Shown here: piece by piece, positions 1 to 11,424 of the stretch | Layout: each line of letters opens with the position of its first letter | How positions within the stretch are numbered: the stretch's first letter is position 1 | Assembly (NCBI GenBank): GCA_049999805.1 | Contig: JBNGIO010006246.1 | Location: 107,812 to 171,811 of the forward strand | Direction: 5' to 3' | DNA length: 64,000 bases | Source of the DNA: Folioceros fuciformis | Lineage: Eukaryota; Anthocerotophyta; Anthocerotopsida; Anthocerotales | Made by a program: the position numbers and the translations under genes | The notes under the pieces: generated by a model | What the model was told of the DNA's origin: nothing | The model's database searches: none | The model's input: only the letters and a program-made list of their open reading frames with translations

Positions 1-3000
1 GGAAGACGTTGTTGATTCAGTCTCTTATCAAGCATTATACCAAGCACAACCTATCTGATGTCCGAGGACCCATAACTGTGATATCAGGTCGGTGCAGTCC
101 TGTCTTTTGTTGGCCTTTAGTGCATTTTCTGCATCCTAGTTTGCTGTCTAGCTGCCTTGACACCACAGACTGCCGTGCTCATGTGTGCGTGATTGCTCCT
201 GCCAGGAAAGCATAGGCGCCTTCAGTTCATGGAATGTGCAAATGATGTCAACGCCATGGTTGACTGTGCAAAGGTTGCGGATCTTGTATTGCTTTTGGTG
301 GATGGGAGCTACGGCTTTGAAATGGTAGGTGCTGCACAAGTGACTTCTGCAGCTTCTGGGAGGCGAGGCTCGAAGGGTTGCATGTTCAGGGACAAGAGGC
401 TTGATGTGACATGTGCTTGATCTTCGGAGCCTGTCCTGGTGGCCTAGCCTGTGTTTGCTGACATACTTGGTTTTCTTTTCTGCTTGTTTTGTGAACAGGA
501 AACGTTTGAGTTTTTGAACATCCTTCAAGTTCATGGATTTCCAAAAGTGATGGGAGTACTGACTCATCTAGACCAATTCAAGGATGCCAAGAAGTTGCGC
601 AAGACGAAGAAGCAACTGAAGAACCGCTTCTGGACAGAAATATATGATGGTGCTAAACTGTTTTATCTGTCTGGCCTCATTTATGGGAGGTGGGACTGGT
701 TGGATTCATGGTTTCTATCCTCCTACATAAATTTTCTGTAGCTGAGCATGCATTCTGATAGCTCCCGTCGTTGCTTCAAATCTGCAGGTATCCAAAACGA
801 GAAGTACTCAATTTAGCGCGGTTTATCTCTGTCGCTAAATTCAGGCCTCTGACGTGGCGTGTAAGCCACCCCTACATTTTGGCTGACCGGTTGGAGGACG
901 TCACCCCTCCTGATAGGATCCATGCAGATCCCTTGTGTAATCGCAGTGTCACTCTGTACGGATATTTGAGAGGAAGCAATCTTAAGCTAGGGATGAAAGT
1001 GAGTTCCTGTTCCATGGCAGGTTCTATTTCGTTTCTCTGTTCTTGACAGTGAAGATTCAGTTTTGTTGGAGGTCTAATTCGCTTATGCGTATGCAGGTCC
1101 ACATTGCAGGAGTAGGAGATTGCAAACCTGCTAGTATTGCTGCTCTCCCTGATCCCTGCCCTCTTCCATCTGCAGCCAAAAAGCGTGGGTTGCGGGAGAA
1201 AGAGAAGCTGTTGTATGCTCCCATGTCTGATGTTGGAGACCTGCTGTATGATAAGGATGCGGTCTACTTCAACATCCATGATCATCTAGTACAGTTCTCA
1301 AAGCTCTCTGGTGAAGAGGGTGGTGCAGGATCGGCTGCAGGTGGTTAAACGTCCGCTTTGTTGTCCTCTGTCATTGTTTGCTAGTGCACAAGCAAACAAT
1401 TAACAATACGCATTTTCTTGCAGGACAAGCGAACATAGATGTTGGAGAAAGCATGGTGAAATATCTTCAAGCACCAAGTTCCTTGATTCATGAGAAGCAT
1501 GAGCAAAGCGTCATGCAGCTGTTTGGAGACAGGGCGCCCATAAACTCAACAAAAGAGAGATCAGTAAGGGGTGGGCATGTCGAGGAGGGAAGTAAGCCAG
1601 AGGAGGATGTCAATGAAGATCATGATGAGAAAAATAACAATACCGAGGAGGATGCTGATGGCGAGGAAAATCCAGAGAAAGATGATGACACTGGTGACGA
1701 AGATACACCAGAGGTGGATGGTGAGGAAGCAGGTGATGATTTGCGGAGGCATGCCTTGGAGCCAAAAGCAACTTTTAACTTGGAAGGTGGCAAACTCCAA
1801 TCGAATAGCAAGAGAGCACATCCCCAAGCTGATTATGAACAGAGTGAACCTGATTCAGATTTAGGAGATTCCAGTGATGGTGATGGAGGTGCTTCAGACA
1901 ATAGTAATGTGGGAAGGGTTCTCAAACGTGGAGCTGCTACCAATGGCACTGGTGGCAATGGATTCCATCTAATGGTCAATCCTCATGTGAAAACTCCGCA
2001 TGTGAATGTGGAGGGTGTTACCGAAGTGACAGAAGTCATTGACGGTAGGTTGAGGAGAAGAGCTGTTTTTCACGAGGACCATCTTGGAGGCCAGGAAGGT
2101 GGAGGCGCAGTCCTTATAGACAAAAGTGATGACGATGAAGAATATGGCTCAAGTGACGATGCTGAGGTGCAGAGACGGATACTCTGGTGTCTCCGGCCTG
2201 CATGTGCTAACTCTCGTTGAACTGCAGTTATGTTGTGTGTGTAACAGCTTGCTGTTGTTTGATGCTTCAGGGTGATCGTGACATTGATGGTGATGGGCAA
2301 AGCTCAGAAGAAGACAAGGATGACAGCAACGTGCAAAATGTGAAGGGACCAACTAGAAAAGATGTGCAGGAAGTAGATGCAGGTACGCTTGACAGCAATG
2401 GTGGTCTTGCTGCTGGTACCTATTGTTTGAAGCGAAATTGAGGTCATTTGCAATTTTCCCCTGTGGTGACTGGCTCGTTGGTTGAATTTGGCTTTGCAGA
2501 CAGGGAGTTGGGAGATGCCATAAGATGGAAGAGGAATTTGTTGGCCCGTGCAGAAGCCGCATCTAAGAAGAAAGTAAACCTCATGAAGCTCGTATATGGG
2601 CAAGAAGGGGCCATCCCCATCAGAGCTGAAAGCAAGCAATTTGGGGAGGAAGCAGAAGACAGTGAAGAGGAAGAGCTTTTTAAATTGCGAAGAAACTCCC
2701 ACAAGGTGAGTTGAAGAGCTCTGGCCTGCAAACTCTTAGTAATGAGAATTATCTTTTTGCAATTGTTGATGGGCATGAGAACGGTGCAGACTGCCCAAAC
2801 AAGTAGTGCAGATCTTGACGATCTGGATGCTGAAGACACTTCCAAGTTGCTGGTGGACTTTGCGGATCTATGCTTAGGGTCCAATCCCGAGATAGTTGAG
2901 TCTCTCAGAGAGAGATTTGTCCCAAAAGGCTGGTCTAAGTATGGGAGGCACAGGAAAGGGAAAGTTGCTGGAGACGAAAGTGACGAGGATGCGGATAACA

Positions 3001-5160
3001 ATGGGGATGGAGATGGGGATGATGAAGATGAGGATGAGGTATATGGAGATTTTGAAGATCTGGAGACTGGAGAGCAGCATGTAGGTGGTAATGGCATTTC
3101 GGCCCCCGAAACCAAATCACAACCTACTGCAACTGAAGAAGAGGAAAGAAGGCTGAAGAAACTTGCACTTCGTGCAAAGTTCGATAACCAATACGACGGC
3201 TCAGACGTTATGGAGGATAATGCTACTGGAGGGAAACAAGGGAAAGCGCATTATGGAGACAAGGGTGGAGATTACGAGAAGGATTATTTTGACAAGGTGT
3301 GGAAATCTGTCATAGCTTCAGTTGTATTTGCGTTCTCCATGACTGTGTACATCATCTTGGGCATGTCTCATTTAGTTGGAAGAGAATGTTCGTGTGCAGG
3401 TCAAGGATGAGCTTGAGCTGAGAAAGCAACGAAACATTGCCGAGCTTGATGAGCTTGATGAAGCTACAAGGTTGGAGATGGAAGGTTATAGAGGTGGCAC
3501 TTACGTTCGTCTAGAGCTGCATGGAATGCCCTATGAGATGGTGCATCACTTTAATCCGCAGCACCCTGTACTTGTTGGTGGGATCCCAAATTCAGAAGAA
3601 GGTGTTGGGTACATGCAGGTATGTGCGTAGCAGCGTAGCGATGTAGCTATTTTATTACATTCTAAGGTTGGTGGCTTGAGACATGGGTCATTCGTGCAGG
3701 TGCGATTCAAAAGACATCGATGGCACAGGAGGGTCTTAAAGAACCGTGATCCAATAGTTGTGTCAGTAGGATGGCGCCGGTATCAGACCCTTCCGGTTTT
3801 CTCCATAGAGGACAAGGGTGGAAGGCATCGGATGCTGAAGTATACTCCTGAGCATATGCATTGCCTAGCGACTTTTTGGGGTCCGCTAGCGCCACCAAAT
3901 ACTGGCTTGGTGGCATTCCAGAATCTTGCAAATAGTCAGGTTTGTGGGTAGTTGAACGTAGCTGCACTGTGTTTGCATGGATGTCCCGGTGTCCACTGAT
4001 CTTCCGTGATTCTGTGGTCTATCTCAGGCTTCATTCAGGATCACCGCAACAGGAGTTGTTTTGGAGCTTGATCAATCAGTCCAGATTATGAAGAAGCTAA
4101 AACTGGTGGGCACACCTTTCAAGATATATAAGAAGACAGCATTCATCAAGGATATGTTTACCAGCACCTTAGAGGTGTCACGTTTTGAAGGAGCTGCTGT
4201 CAGGACTGTGAGTGGCATTCGAGGCCAGTTAAAGAAGGTCGGGTTCCCCATCTTTGATCTCTTGCGTTTCACGCAATAACTAAATCTCTCTGAATGCACT
4301 GTCACTTACATTGCCTTGGTATTCGTCTGTGGTTCTCAGGCTGTCACTGGCGTTGACAAGAAGTCTGTCAGAGAGGGCACAGTGAGGTGTACATTTGAGG
4401 ATAAGATCCTGATGAGTGATATTGTCTTCCTGCGCGCTTGGATAAGAGTGGACGTTCCGAAGTTCTTCAATCCTGTGTTATCCCTACTTCAGTCAGGAGA
4501 TCAAGTGTGGAAGGGCATGAAGACAGTTGCAGAATTGCGTGCAGAGCAAGGGCTTGCCATCCCGGTGAACAAGGACTCTCTCTACAAGGTGCTACTTGCA
4601 CCAAACCGTCGTCTTTTTTCGTGCTTGTACATGTGCCGTAGAGGCGTTGTGTGTTAAATGTCTGCTTTAAGGTCATTTTGGTGGTAACTGCAGCCTATCG
4701 AGAGGCAACCTCGGCACTTCAACACTCTGAAGATCTCGAAGACACTGCAAGCCGCCCTACCATTTGCATCCAAGCCCAAAAACTTGCCGAAACGTTCCAA
4801 GCCCACTCTGGAGACCAAGCGGGCAGTGGTTATGGAGCCAAAGGAGCGGAAAACGCATACTCTTGTTCAGCAGCTCAGAACCATAAATAATGAAAAGGTA
4901 CTATTGAGATCTCTTTCCACTGGCTCTTATGACACATATTTGCCTTTCTGTTTACCGATGGACAACGACTTCCTCTGCAGGCGAAAAAACGAAAGCTTCA
5001 ACAAGGACTGAAAAGGAAAGCATACGAGTTGAAGCAGGCTCAACAGGAAGACGTGAGCAAGAAAAGGCGGAGAGAGGAGATTCGAGAGCGCCATAGAGTG
5101 GAAGCTCGCGCTAGCAAGAAAGAAGATGGCGGTAGAGCTCGCAAAAAAGCACGCTCGTAA
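1..5160 (+). CDS. BMS1: BMS1-like ribosome biogenesis GTPase (5' partial, multi-exon)
   Basis: Family role: nucleolar GTPase that joins the SSU processome and acts in 40S maturation with Rcl1. The window opens inside the P-loop (residues GKT at bases 1-8), followed by DVRGPITV, then MECANDV (G3 region), THLDQFKD (G4 region, Thr-His-Leu-Asp instead of NKxD, as is usual for Bms1) and [21 protein letters not shown] long acidic linker lies at about 1560-2350 and 2980-3080. The conserved C-terminal half ([62 protein letters not shown]) runs from 3390 to about 4600. The last exon is Lys/Arg-rich and ends in TAA at 5160. Exons include about 1-87, 206-324, 499-689, 788-998, 1097-1330 and 1424-2170, then further short ones; all introns look GT-AG. 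The true start and the N-terminal basic region lie outside the window. Confidence 0.93.
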
Positions 5161-5880
5161 GTACGTGGACGGGCGATAAGCTCTCCTTCGAAGCTACATG
5201 GCGGCCGTGGAAATCATGCAGCTGGGGCATCTGCCATAGCCAATCTCTTGGAAGGCCCTTCCTCCTGCCGTCACGATAAGGCCTTTTCAAGACTTTTCTC
5301 TGGAGCGACGGGCCGAAAAGCGCAGCTTTCGTTGAAAAGCTTGGACCGCGACCCCGCAAGCTGTGATCCTTAGACTTTACAGCACGGTTCTTGGGCAGCC
5401 CCTCAAAATCCATGGAGTTCGAACGCACAGCCAAGAGCCTGGTAGGTGCAGGTTCTGGGTGGCCTTGGAAGTCCAAAACACTGCCCCGAACAACAGTGTA
5501 CATGCAAGGTCGTCTGCGAAACGAGGACAGATCATGGATAGTGGCTCACTTTAGAGACCGACATGGTCGTGGCCGCCTGCAAACCGAGGAAAACCTGAAA
5601 CTGTGGAGTCTGTCTCCTGATTCTTTGTACCAAAGAAATTGCCCGTGCTTTAGGTGTTACTTAATTCGTAACAAAATGAAACATTTGACAAGCTTGGGTG
5701 CCCTTTTATTCAGCCAAATAAGGTACTCGACCTGGCGAGCTGCGATTTTCGAGTTCTTGATTTCAAGGTCGTTTTCCTGTTCACACGGCTTAAGGATCAG
5801 GGAGTAAGGCTCTGCAGATCATTCCATTCACAAAACCTGGCAATCAGGTCTAAGACCGTGTTTGCAACTTCGTTGATTCT
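5161..5880. other. Intergenic stretch after BMS1
   Basis: About 720 bp following the BMS1 stop. It should hold the BMS1 3' UTR. I see no conserved coding segment on either strand; the short open frames here match no recognised family. Confidence 0.5.
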
Positions 5881-5883
5881 TGG

Positions 5884-6000
5884 CATTCGACACTCCCGAC
5901 TGATATCGCTGAAGCTCCGCGAACGCGTCTCCGAACAGCCGGTGCCCCTTCTGCCAAGCTTTCACGTCTGTGTCGAGACAGGCATCTGTTTGGGTCGTGT
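5884..6000 (+). repeat. Copy A of an about 120-bp repeat upstream of PHF5A copy 1
   Basis: The block reads from a CGACACTCCCGACTGATATC-like start to CTGTTTGGGTCGT. It recurs with substitutions at about 7955-8079 (copy B) and 8087-8201 (copy C). Shared landmarks are CTGAAGCTCCGCGAA, CCCCTTCTGCCAAGCT and the closing CTGTTTGGGTCG. It probably marks the left part of the duplicated PHF5A unit. Confidence 0.75.
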
Positions 6001-6250
6001 TTCTGTTTTGTTGGAGCTTTGTTTCTTCGGTGCCCGTGTTGTTTCAACAGCTGTTGTTGTGTTAATGGTCAGCTGTTGTTGTATTGATGGTTTTCCCTTG
6101 TTGTCCTCCCCTTCCCCCCGGATAATTTTGGTGCGGGGCCATCGTCTTGGCCACCTGTGACTGTTGTGTTTGATGTAGACCTTTTTTTTTCCTTTCCGCC
6201 GCGCGCTTGGACGAGTGGACCACCGTTCAGCTTACATCCTCTTGCCCTAG

Positions 6251-6260
6251 TTTCATGCAG
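6251..6260 (+). other. Probable 3' splice site of a 5' UTR intron (PHF5A copy 1)
   Basis: TTTCATGCAG followed by GTGTGAGC lies 34 bp before the ATG. The matching place in copy 2 (about 8443-8452) reads TTTTCATGTAG followed by GTGTGGGC. Conservation of a pyrimidine-AG element in both duplicates supports a spliced leader, though the donor site is not identified. Confidence 0.45.
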
Positions 6261-6294
6261 GTGTGAGCTCTTTCCAAATCAGAGGACCCTCAAG

Positions 6295-6627
6295 ATGGCC
6301 AAGCATCATCCAGATTTGATCATGTGCCGGAAGCAACCGGGAATTGCTATTGGGCGACTTTGCGAGAAGTGCGATGGCAAGTGTGTGATTTGCGATTCGT
6401 ACGTCCGCCCGTGCACACTCGTCAGAGTTTGTGATGAGTGCAACTATGGATCTTATCAAGGGAGGTGTGTCATTTGTGGTGGAGTAGGGATTTCAGATGC
6501 GTACTATTGCAAGGAGTGTACTCAGCAAGAGAAAGATAGAGATGGTTGCCCTAAGATTGTCAACCTTGGATCTGCCAAAACCGACCTCTTTTACGAACGC
6601 AAGAAGTATGGGTTCAAGAAAAGGTAG
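6295..6627 (+). CDS. PHF5A: PHF5A / Rds3 (SF3b14b) spliceosome subunit, copy 1
   Basis: A 110-residue uninterrupted protein, the full length of this very conserved family. PHF5A is a knotted zinc-finger subunit of the U2 snRNP SF3b complex; it contacts SF3B1 and helps form the pocket that holds the branch-site adenosine. It starts [16 protein letters not shown] and ends [12 protein letters not shown]. The zinc-binding CxxC pairs are in place: CEKC (23-26), CVIC (30-33), CDEC (46-49), CVIC (58-61) and CKEC (72-75). Tyr36 is present, as in the human protein. The coding part has no intron, but a TTTCATGCAG just upstream (6251-6260) looks like the 3' splice site of a 5' UTR intron. Copy 2 differs at six residues. 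Confidence 0.97.
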   Translation: MAKHHPDLIMCRKQPGIAIGRLCEKCDGKCVICDSYVRPCTLVRVCDECNYGSYQGRCVICGGVGISDAYYCKECTQQEKDRDGCPKIVNLGSAKTDLFYERKKYGFKKR

Positions 6628-7943
6628 TATGGTGCAGGAAAAGGTGGTCTGCGTTCTTTTTGAGCCTAGGTCTCCATGGACACCTGAAGTGCATCTGTGC
6701 AACATCATTGGAATATGTTCACCACAGAATAGCACTACAAGGCAAGGCGGGATGGTCGCCCACGATCATTAACTCTCCCAAAGCGACCTCTTCTGTAACC
6801 CTTGAAGACGAGGGTTGCGTGTTTCTTCGTCAGCTCCTCTTCTCCATGGACTCTAATAGAATTCTTCTTCCTCATTCTCCATGGGTATCTGCGTTGAATG
6901 TCTGCAACACCAAGTTGATGGAATACTCGGGGAACTGTCCGCAACAACAAGGACATGGGAACACCAGTGGCACTGCGATATGAATGACTCCCATTACTAC
7001 AAGATGGAATCTTTCATACTTTCCGCCACCGAGCTTATGGTTACATGTCATTCTGAATCTCAGCAGCGGATTACGCTATTAGACAGCTTTCAAAAGCCAA
7101 CCTAAATTTGTTCTGTCCTGATTTCTGCCTGTAACAAAGAAATCAACGGCCTGTGACTCAATGTCCCGCTAGGGGACATAAATTAACACGCCGTTGGTTC
7201 AGGTTCTACAAGCAAACACGAAATCGAATCTTGAGCACTTCGTTCTGTTTTTGTCGGCGGTGTTCGGGGAGGACTACGTAGGCCCCGTCAATCACACTCT
7301 GTTGCTACTTTCCTGGTTGCTGGTGCGTCGGTGCCGCTTCCTCGGTTGCTGGTGCACGGGAGGTAGACGTCGGTGAAGGGTAAGCTTCAGTAGCTGAAGC
7401 TGTACGTAGAACCTGAACTATCTTGGGGTCTCAGACTAGCATGCGTGTCAGTAGATACATCCTTCGATCCCACACTGTCAGGCACACTGGAGTGCGTCAA
7501 ATTCGTGATCGGCTGTCCCTCCTTTTGCAAACCATCTTCCACCAACGCAAGCTCTCATTCCAGCCAGGCCAGCTCATCGGGTGCTTCGGCTGCTTCCCGT
7601 GCATAATGAATTCCTCCCGCTTGAGGAGGAATGAAGCGTACCCTTCAGCTTCGCTATGGCACGAATTTCTTTGCTCTCTTTCAAAGAAAACACAGAAACA
7701 AGGACAGAATGTGATTGAGAGTTTAATCAAAGTTTAACGTTGCCTTGCCTCACACATCATCTGATGAAAGGTCCGCCTCGATTCAGTTTCGAAAGCGGAC
7801 AGGGCAATCGCAATCGCGCGGTACATGCCGTCAGATATCCAGGACAGAGGCATAAAACAATGGCGGACACTCTTTGTCCACTTTTGCAAGCCATCGGCAA
7901 TCGGATTGATATGGGTGTTTTTCCAGAGAACGTGACGCAACTT
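6628..7943. other. Spacer between PHF5A copies, including duplicated 3' flank
   Basis: 6628 to about 7210 aligns by eye with the 3' flank of PHF5A copy 2 (8820 to about 9385): matching landmarks include GACCTCTTCTG, CGTGTTTCTTCGTCAGCTCC and TTTCAAAAGCCAACCTAAATTTG. The latter is the copied last exon of the CobW gene. About 7210-7940 has no counterpart in the window and no coding signal I recognise. Confidence 0.6.
7071..7128 (-). pseudogene. Decayed copy of the last exon of the CobW/ZNG-like gene
   Basis: On the minus strand this 58-base block repeats the 59-base terminal exon at 9271-9329, including the 3' splice site (TTACAG here, TTGCAG there). It has lost one base (GACAGAAC against GACAAGAAC), so the frame encoding [15 protein letters not shown] is broken. 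It shows that the duplication carrying PHF5A also took the tail of the convergent neighbour gene, and tells which flank is ancestral. Confidence 0.75.
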
Positions 7944-8201
7944 CGACGTCTCTTCGCACTCGATATTTCCGACTGACAGATATCCTTGAAGCTTCGCGAA
8001 TTCGTCTCCTCTTAACAGCCGGTCCCCCTTCTGCCAAGCTCGCAGGTCTGTCTCCAGCCAGTTATCTGTTTGGGTCGACGTCTCTTCGCATTCTATACTT
8101 CCGACTGATATCCCTGAAGCTCCGCGAATTGGTCTCGCACTAGCCGGTGCCCCTTCTGCCAAGCTCTCAGGTCTGTCTCCAGCCAGCTATCTGTTTGAGT
8201 C
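7944..8201 (+). repeat. Tandem pair (copies B and C) of the PHF5A-upstream repeat, period about 131 bp
   Basis: Two head-to-tail units each begin CGACGTCTCTTCGCA (at about 7944 and 8075) and run to CTGTTTGGGTCG / CTGTTTGAGTCG. They match copy A at 5884-6000. The upstream region of PHF5A copy 2 thus has one more unit than copy 1. Confidence 0.75.
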
Positions 8202-8486
8202 GTATATGTGTTCTGGTGGAGCGTTGTTTCGTCGCTGCCTGTGTTGTTCGCCTTGCTGGTTTTGCAGTGTTGTCCTCCCCTCTTTTGGGTGCTTATCGTC
8301 GTCGGTTCATCTAGGTGCGGGGCAGTGCCTGTTGTGTTTCATATAGCCTTTCTTTTTTCCCCCTCTTGTACTTAACTTTTTGATGACGCTCCGGTGCTTG
8401 GACCAGTGGACCACTGTTTAGCTTACGGCCTTTGATCCTGGTTTTCATGTAGGTGTGGGCTCTTTCCGACTCGTAGGTCCCTCAAC

Positions 8487-8819
8487 ATGGCCAAGCATCA
8501 TCCAGATTTGATCATGTGTCGGAAGCATCCGGGAATTGCTATTGGGCGACTTTGCGACAAGTGCGATGGCAAGTGCGTGATTTGTGATTCCCTCGTACGC
8601 CCGTGCACTCTAGTCAGAATTTGTGATGAGTGCAACTATGGATCTTACCAAGGGAGGTGTGTCGTTTGTGGAGGAGTAGGGATTTCAGACGCATACTATT
8701 GCAAGGAGTGTACTCAGCAAGAGAAAGACAGAGATGGGTGCCCTAAGATCATCAACCTTGGATCTGCCAAAACCGACCTCTTTTACGAACGCAAGAAGTA
8801 TGGGTTCAAGAAAAGGTAG
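8487..8819 (+). CDS. PHF5A: PHF5A / Rds3 (SF3b14b) spliceosome subunit, copy 2 with Y36L
   Basis: A second intact 110-residue PHF5A, 2192 bp downstream of copy 1 in the same direction, with alignable 5' and 3' flanks. All zinc-binding cysteines are kept. Differences from copy 1 are Q14H, E24D, Y36L, V45I, I60V and V89I. At 14, 24, 36, 60 and 89 copy 1 carries the residue found in the human protein; at 45 copy 2 does. Position 36 is notable: human PHF5A Y36 lines the pocket bound by pladienolide-type splicing inhibitors, and a Y36C change is known to give resistance. The open frame, conservative changes and preserved fingers argue that this copy is functional. It converges on the CobW-like gene (451 bp between stop codons). 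Confidence 0.95.
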   Translation: MAKHHPDLIMCRKHPGIAIGRLCDKCDGKCVICDSLVRPCTLVRICDECNYGSYQGRCVVCGGVGISDAYYCKECTQQEKDRDGCPKIINLGSAKTDLFYERKKYGFKKR

Positions 8820-9270
8820 TATGGAGCAGGCAAAGGTGGTCTGCATTTTCTTTGAGCTTAGTTCTGCATGGATACCTGCAGTGCATGTGTGCAACATCAT
8901 TGACATAAGTAAGCCACAGAATAGTACTACAAAGTAAGGCGGGATGGTTGCCCTAGGACCATTAACTCTCCCAAAGCGACCTCTTCTGAAACCCTTGAAG
9001 ACATGAGTTGCGTGTTTCTTCGTCAGCTCCGCTTCTCCATGGATATCTGCGTTGCATGTCTGCAACACCAAAATGATGAAATACTTGGGGAACTGTCCGC
9101 AACAAAAAAGGACATGTGAATACCAGTGGCACTGCGATGTGAATGACTCTCCTTGACTACAAGCTTGAATCTGTTATACGTAAATAGGTGTGTAGTGCCC
9201 AGTCACATCCAATCTGTACTTTCCGCCTCTGAGCTTATCGTTACACGTCAGTCTGAAGCTCAACAGCTGA
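8820..9270. other. Convergent 3' region between PHF5A copy 2 and the CobW-like gene
   Basis: 451 bp between the two stop codons, expected to hold both 3' UTRs. Much of it is repeated at 6628 to about 7070 in the duplicated unit. No other coding signal seen. Confidence 0.55.
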
Positions 9271-11424
9271 TTACACAAGTAGACACCTTTCAAAAGCCAA
9301 CCTAAATTTGTTCTTGTCCAGATTTCTACCTGCAACGAAAAACCAACGGGCTGTCAGTCATGTCTCGCTAGTAGCAGTTCAGGTTGAAGCATATAGGTAG
9401 CCCAAGGATATGACTTGGACCGGAGCTTGAATAGAAAGGTCACAACACTCAAGCTAAGTGCACAATTTCGCTTTCCACGGTATCAGGAGGCATAAAAGTT
9501 ACCTATGAAGACAATGCGGTTTAAACGCTGATCGTCATGCTTCCACTGAGAACCAGGAACTATCTCGTAAAGTTCTCGAACAACCTGTAAGCACAGATTC
9601 CGAGTGAGACCTCCAATTGGCCAACCAGGCCACCGATATTGAACAGAGCGAGTTCCTGAATGGGCCCAGACTAAAATGTCGCAACTTAAATTCAGTGCGC
9701 AGCCTGCATCACACCCATACCTGAAGCATGTGCATGTCATTGGACCCATGTATGTTAAGTATTCCTTTCATTCGGAAGATCTCCACGTCATCATTCTCCT
9801 CCCACAGCAACAGTCCAAGCCAGTCTTGCACCTGCACTTTTTGCAAAACTCTGCATAAGACAAAGTTTATTAAAGCTAATGCAACCTGTCAGATCTGACT
9901 TAGTAGTTAGGGATTAGCTCTTCTTCCGTTATACCTTGCTCAGGTCTGCTGAGCCTTCCATAGTGATGCTTACTGTGCGTACACTATGATCATGTCCATG
10001 GTCATCTTCTTCATTCGGCTCTTTCGAATGCAGTGCCTGTATGTTGACAGAATGCTGAAACAACAAGGCAGTTAACAGTTAGTCCACAATTAACATGTAG
10101 TCCAGCAAGCTTCGCTATTGACAGACCCAACGGCAGAATGACATTCAAAGATGTCAGCAGCTGGCTTACCTTGCTATCATAAGCTCTAGTGTCAAAAATG
10201 TTCTCGAGATCTACTTGGCAACGAGTTGTAGGGATTATCCTAGCTAATGAATTTATGCTCCGAATGTCTTTCTCCACATCAGCCACCGCTTGAGTATCAC
10301 CAACCAGGTCAACTTTGTTGAGAATCACTATGTCCTGTGCCACCACAAATTCATGAGAAGACAGAACCATTCTCATGGCATCTTTGGAACATAACAATTA
10401 AACATTAAAAATAGCCAGAAAAGGTATCAAAACTTGAATGTTGCATAGGGAATGAGTGCAGACAGCGTAAGCAATCTGGTGATGGGCTTCTGTGGCACAG
10501 CCAGGCTCACGGGACTCTCTGAGCTGTCGCTGCAGATTCCTTGCATCCACAACCTGCCAAAACAAGCAGTTGATACCAGCTATCCATAAACAGGTTAAAA
10601 GGAAAAACTGAAGAGATGTGAAGAGGTCCACGCACGGTCACAATTGAGTCCAGACGAATAGGAGACTCCAGCTGATCATCGATCCAAAGAATAGAGGCCA
10701 CTGGCCCAGGATTGGCCAGACCTGTAGTCTCCAGCAAGATGTGGTCAAACCTGCAGACGTACACATATCAGAACTAGAGTGACCAGTCCTTACCACAGAC
10801 GTGCACCTAAACCCCACCGATGTTTCTCAAGGTAGCTTACTTGTCCCTCCGCAGCATGAGCTGTTCCAGAGCCTGCACAAAGCTGTGCTTCACGCTGCAG
10901 CAGACACATCCATTGGCTAGTTCGACCCATTCCTCCACGAGTGCTCCATCGCTGCCATCGTTTACCATTGCTTTCTCAATGCCTATCTCCTCCCCAAACT
11001 CATTAAGAATCACGGCTATTCTCTTACCGTGCTTTTCAAGCAAGATGTGGTTCACTAGCTGCACCCGACATGTACAGGGACACGAGGCAAGATATGGAAG
11101 GGAAAAAGTGTTTAGATCCAGATCGATCTGCGGATGATTCTCAGAATCAGGAACCAAGAAACGCTAATTCCTTACCGTTGTCTTGCCTGCACCTAAGTAT
11201 CCAGTGATGATAGTTACACCTACTGGCGTAATTCCTTTCCCTGCTGTGGCCTCTGCGTCTCCCGCATCTAAGGCTTCCATCTGCTGCGTGATCCGCAGTC
11301 CTGAGACTTCCTGCGCGTCGTCTGGACCTTCTCGCTTGCCCTCGTAGCTACTTAAAATGCTCTCCATCGTCTCCTTGGTCAGTGAGTTCAATCGGAGAGG
11401 CGGGGCTACGCCTAGTCCTTCCAT
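9271..11424 (-). CDS. CobW/ZNG (CBWD) family GTP-binding zinc metallochaperone, multi-exon
   Basis: COG0523 G3E GTPases bind GTP and metal; ZNG proteins deliver zinc to client enzymes. Reading on the minus strand: the first exon ends with Walker [10 protein letters not shown], then [13 protein letters not shown], the metal-binding GCVCC motif (CxCC), [15 protein letters not shown] (switch II region), LNKVDLVGD (G4) and a His-rich loop [16 protein letters not shown]. The CobW C-terminal domain follows, with [13 protein letters not shown]. The last small exon (9271-9329) encodes [18 protein letters not shown] and a TAA stop; the preceding intron (9330-9502) splits the Gly of FIG. Start is ATG at 11424. 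The N-terminus lacks the CPELVPI motif used by vertebrate ZNG1 to reach methionine aminopeptidase, so I do not assign ZNG1 itself. No clear transit peptide. Confidence 0.9.

Noticed and set aside
7734-8162. A 142-codon minus-strand frame with repeated peptide words upstream of PHF5A copy 2
   Set aside because: The repeated words only reflect the tandem DNA repeat; no coding evidence.
11164-11424. Assigning the CobW-like gene as the ZNG1 orthologue
   Set aside because: The N-terminal CPELVPI motif is absent, so only the family is supported.
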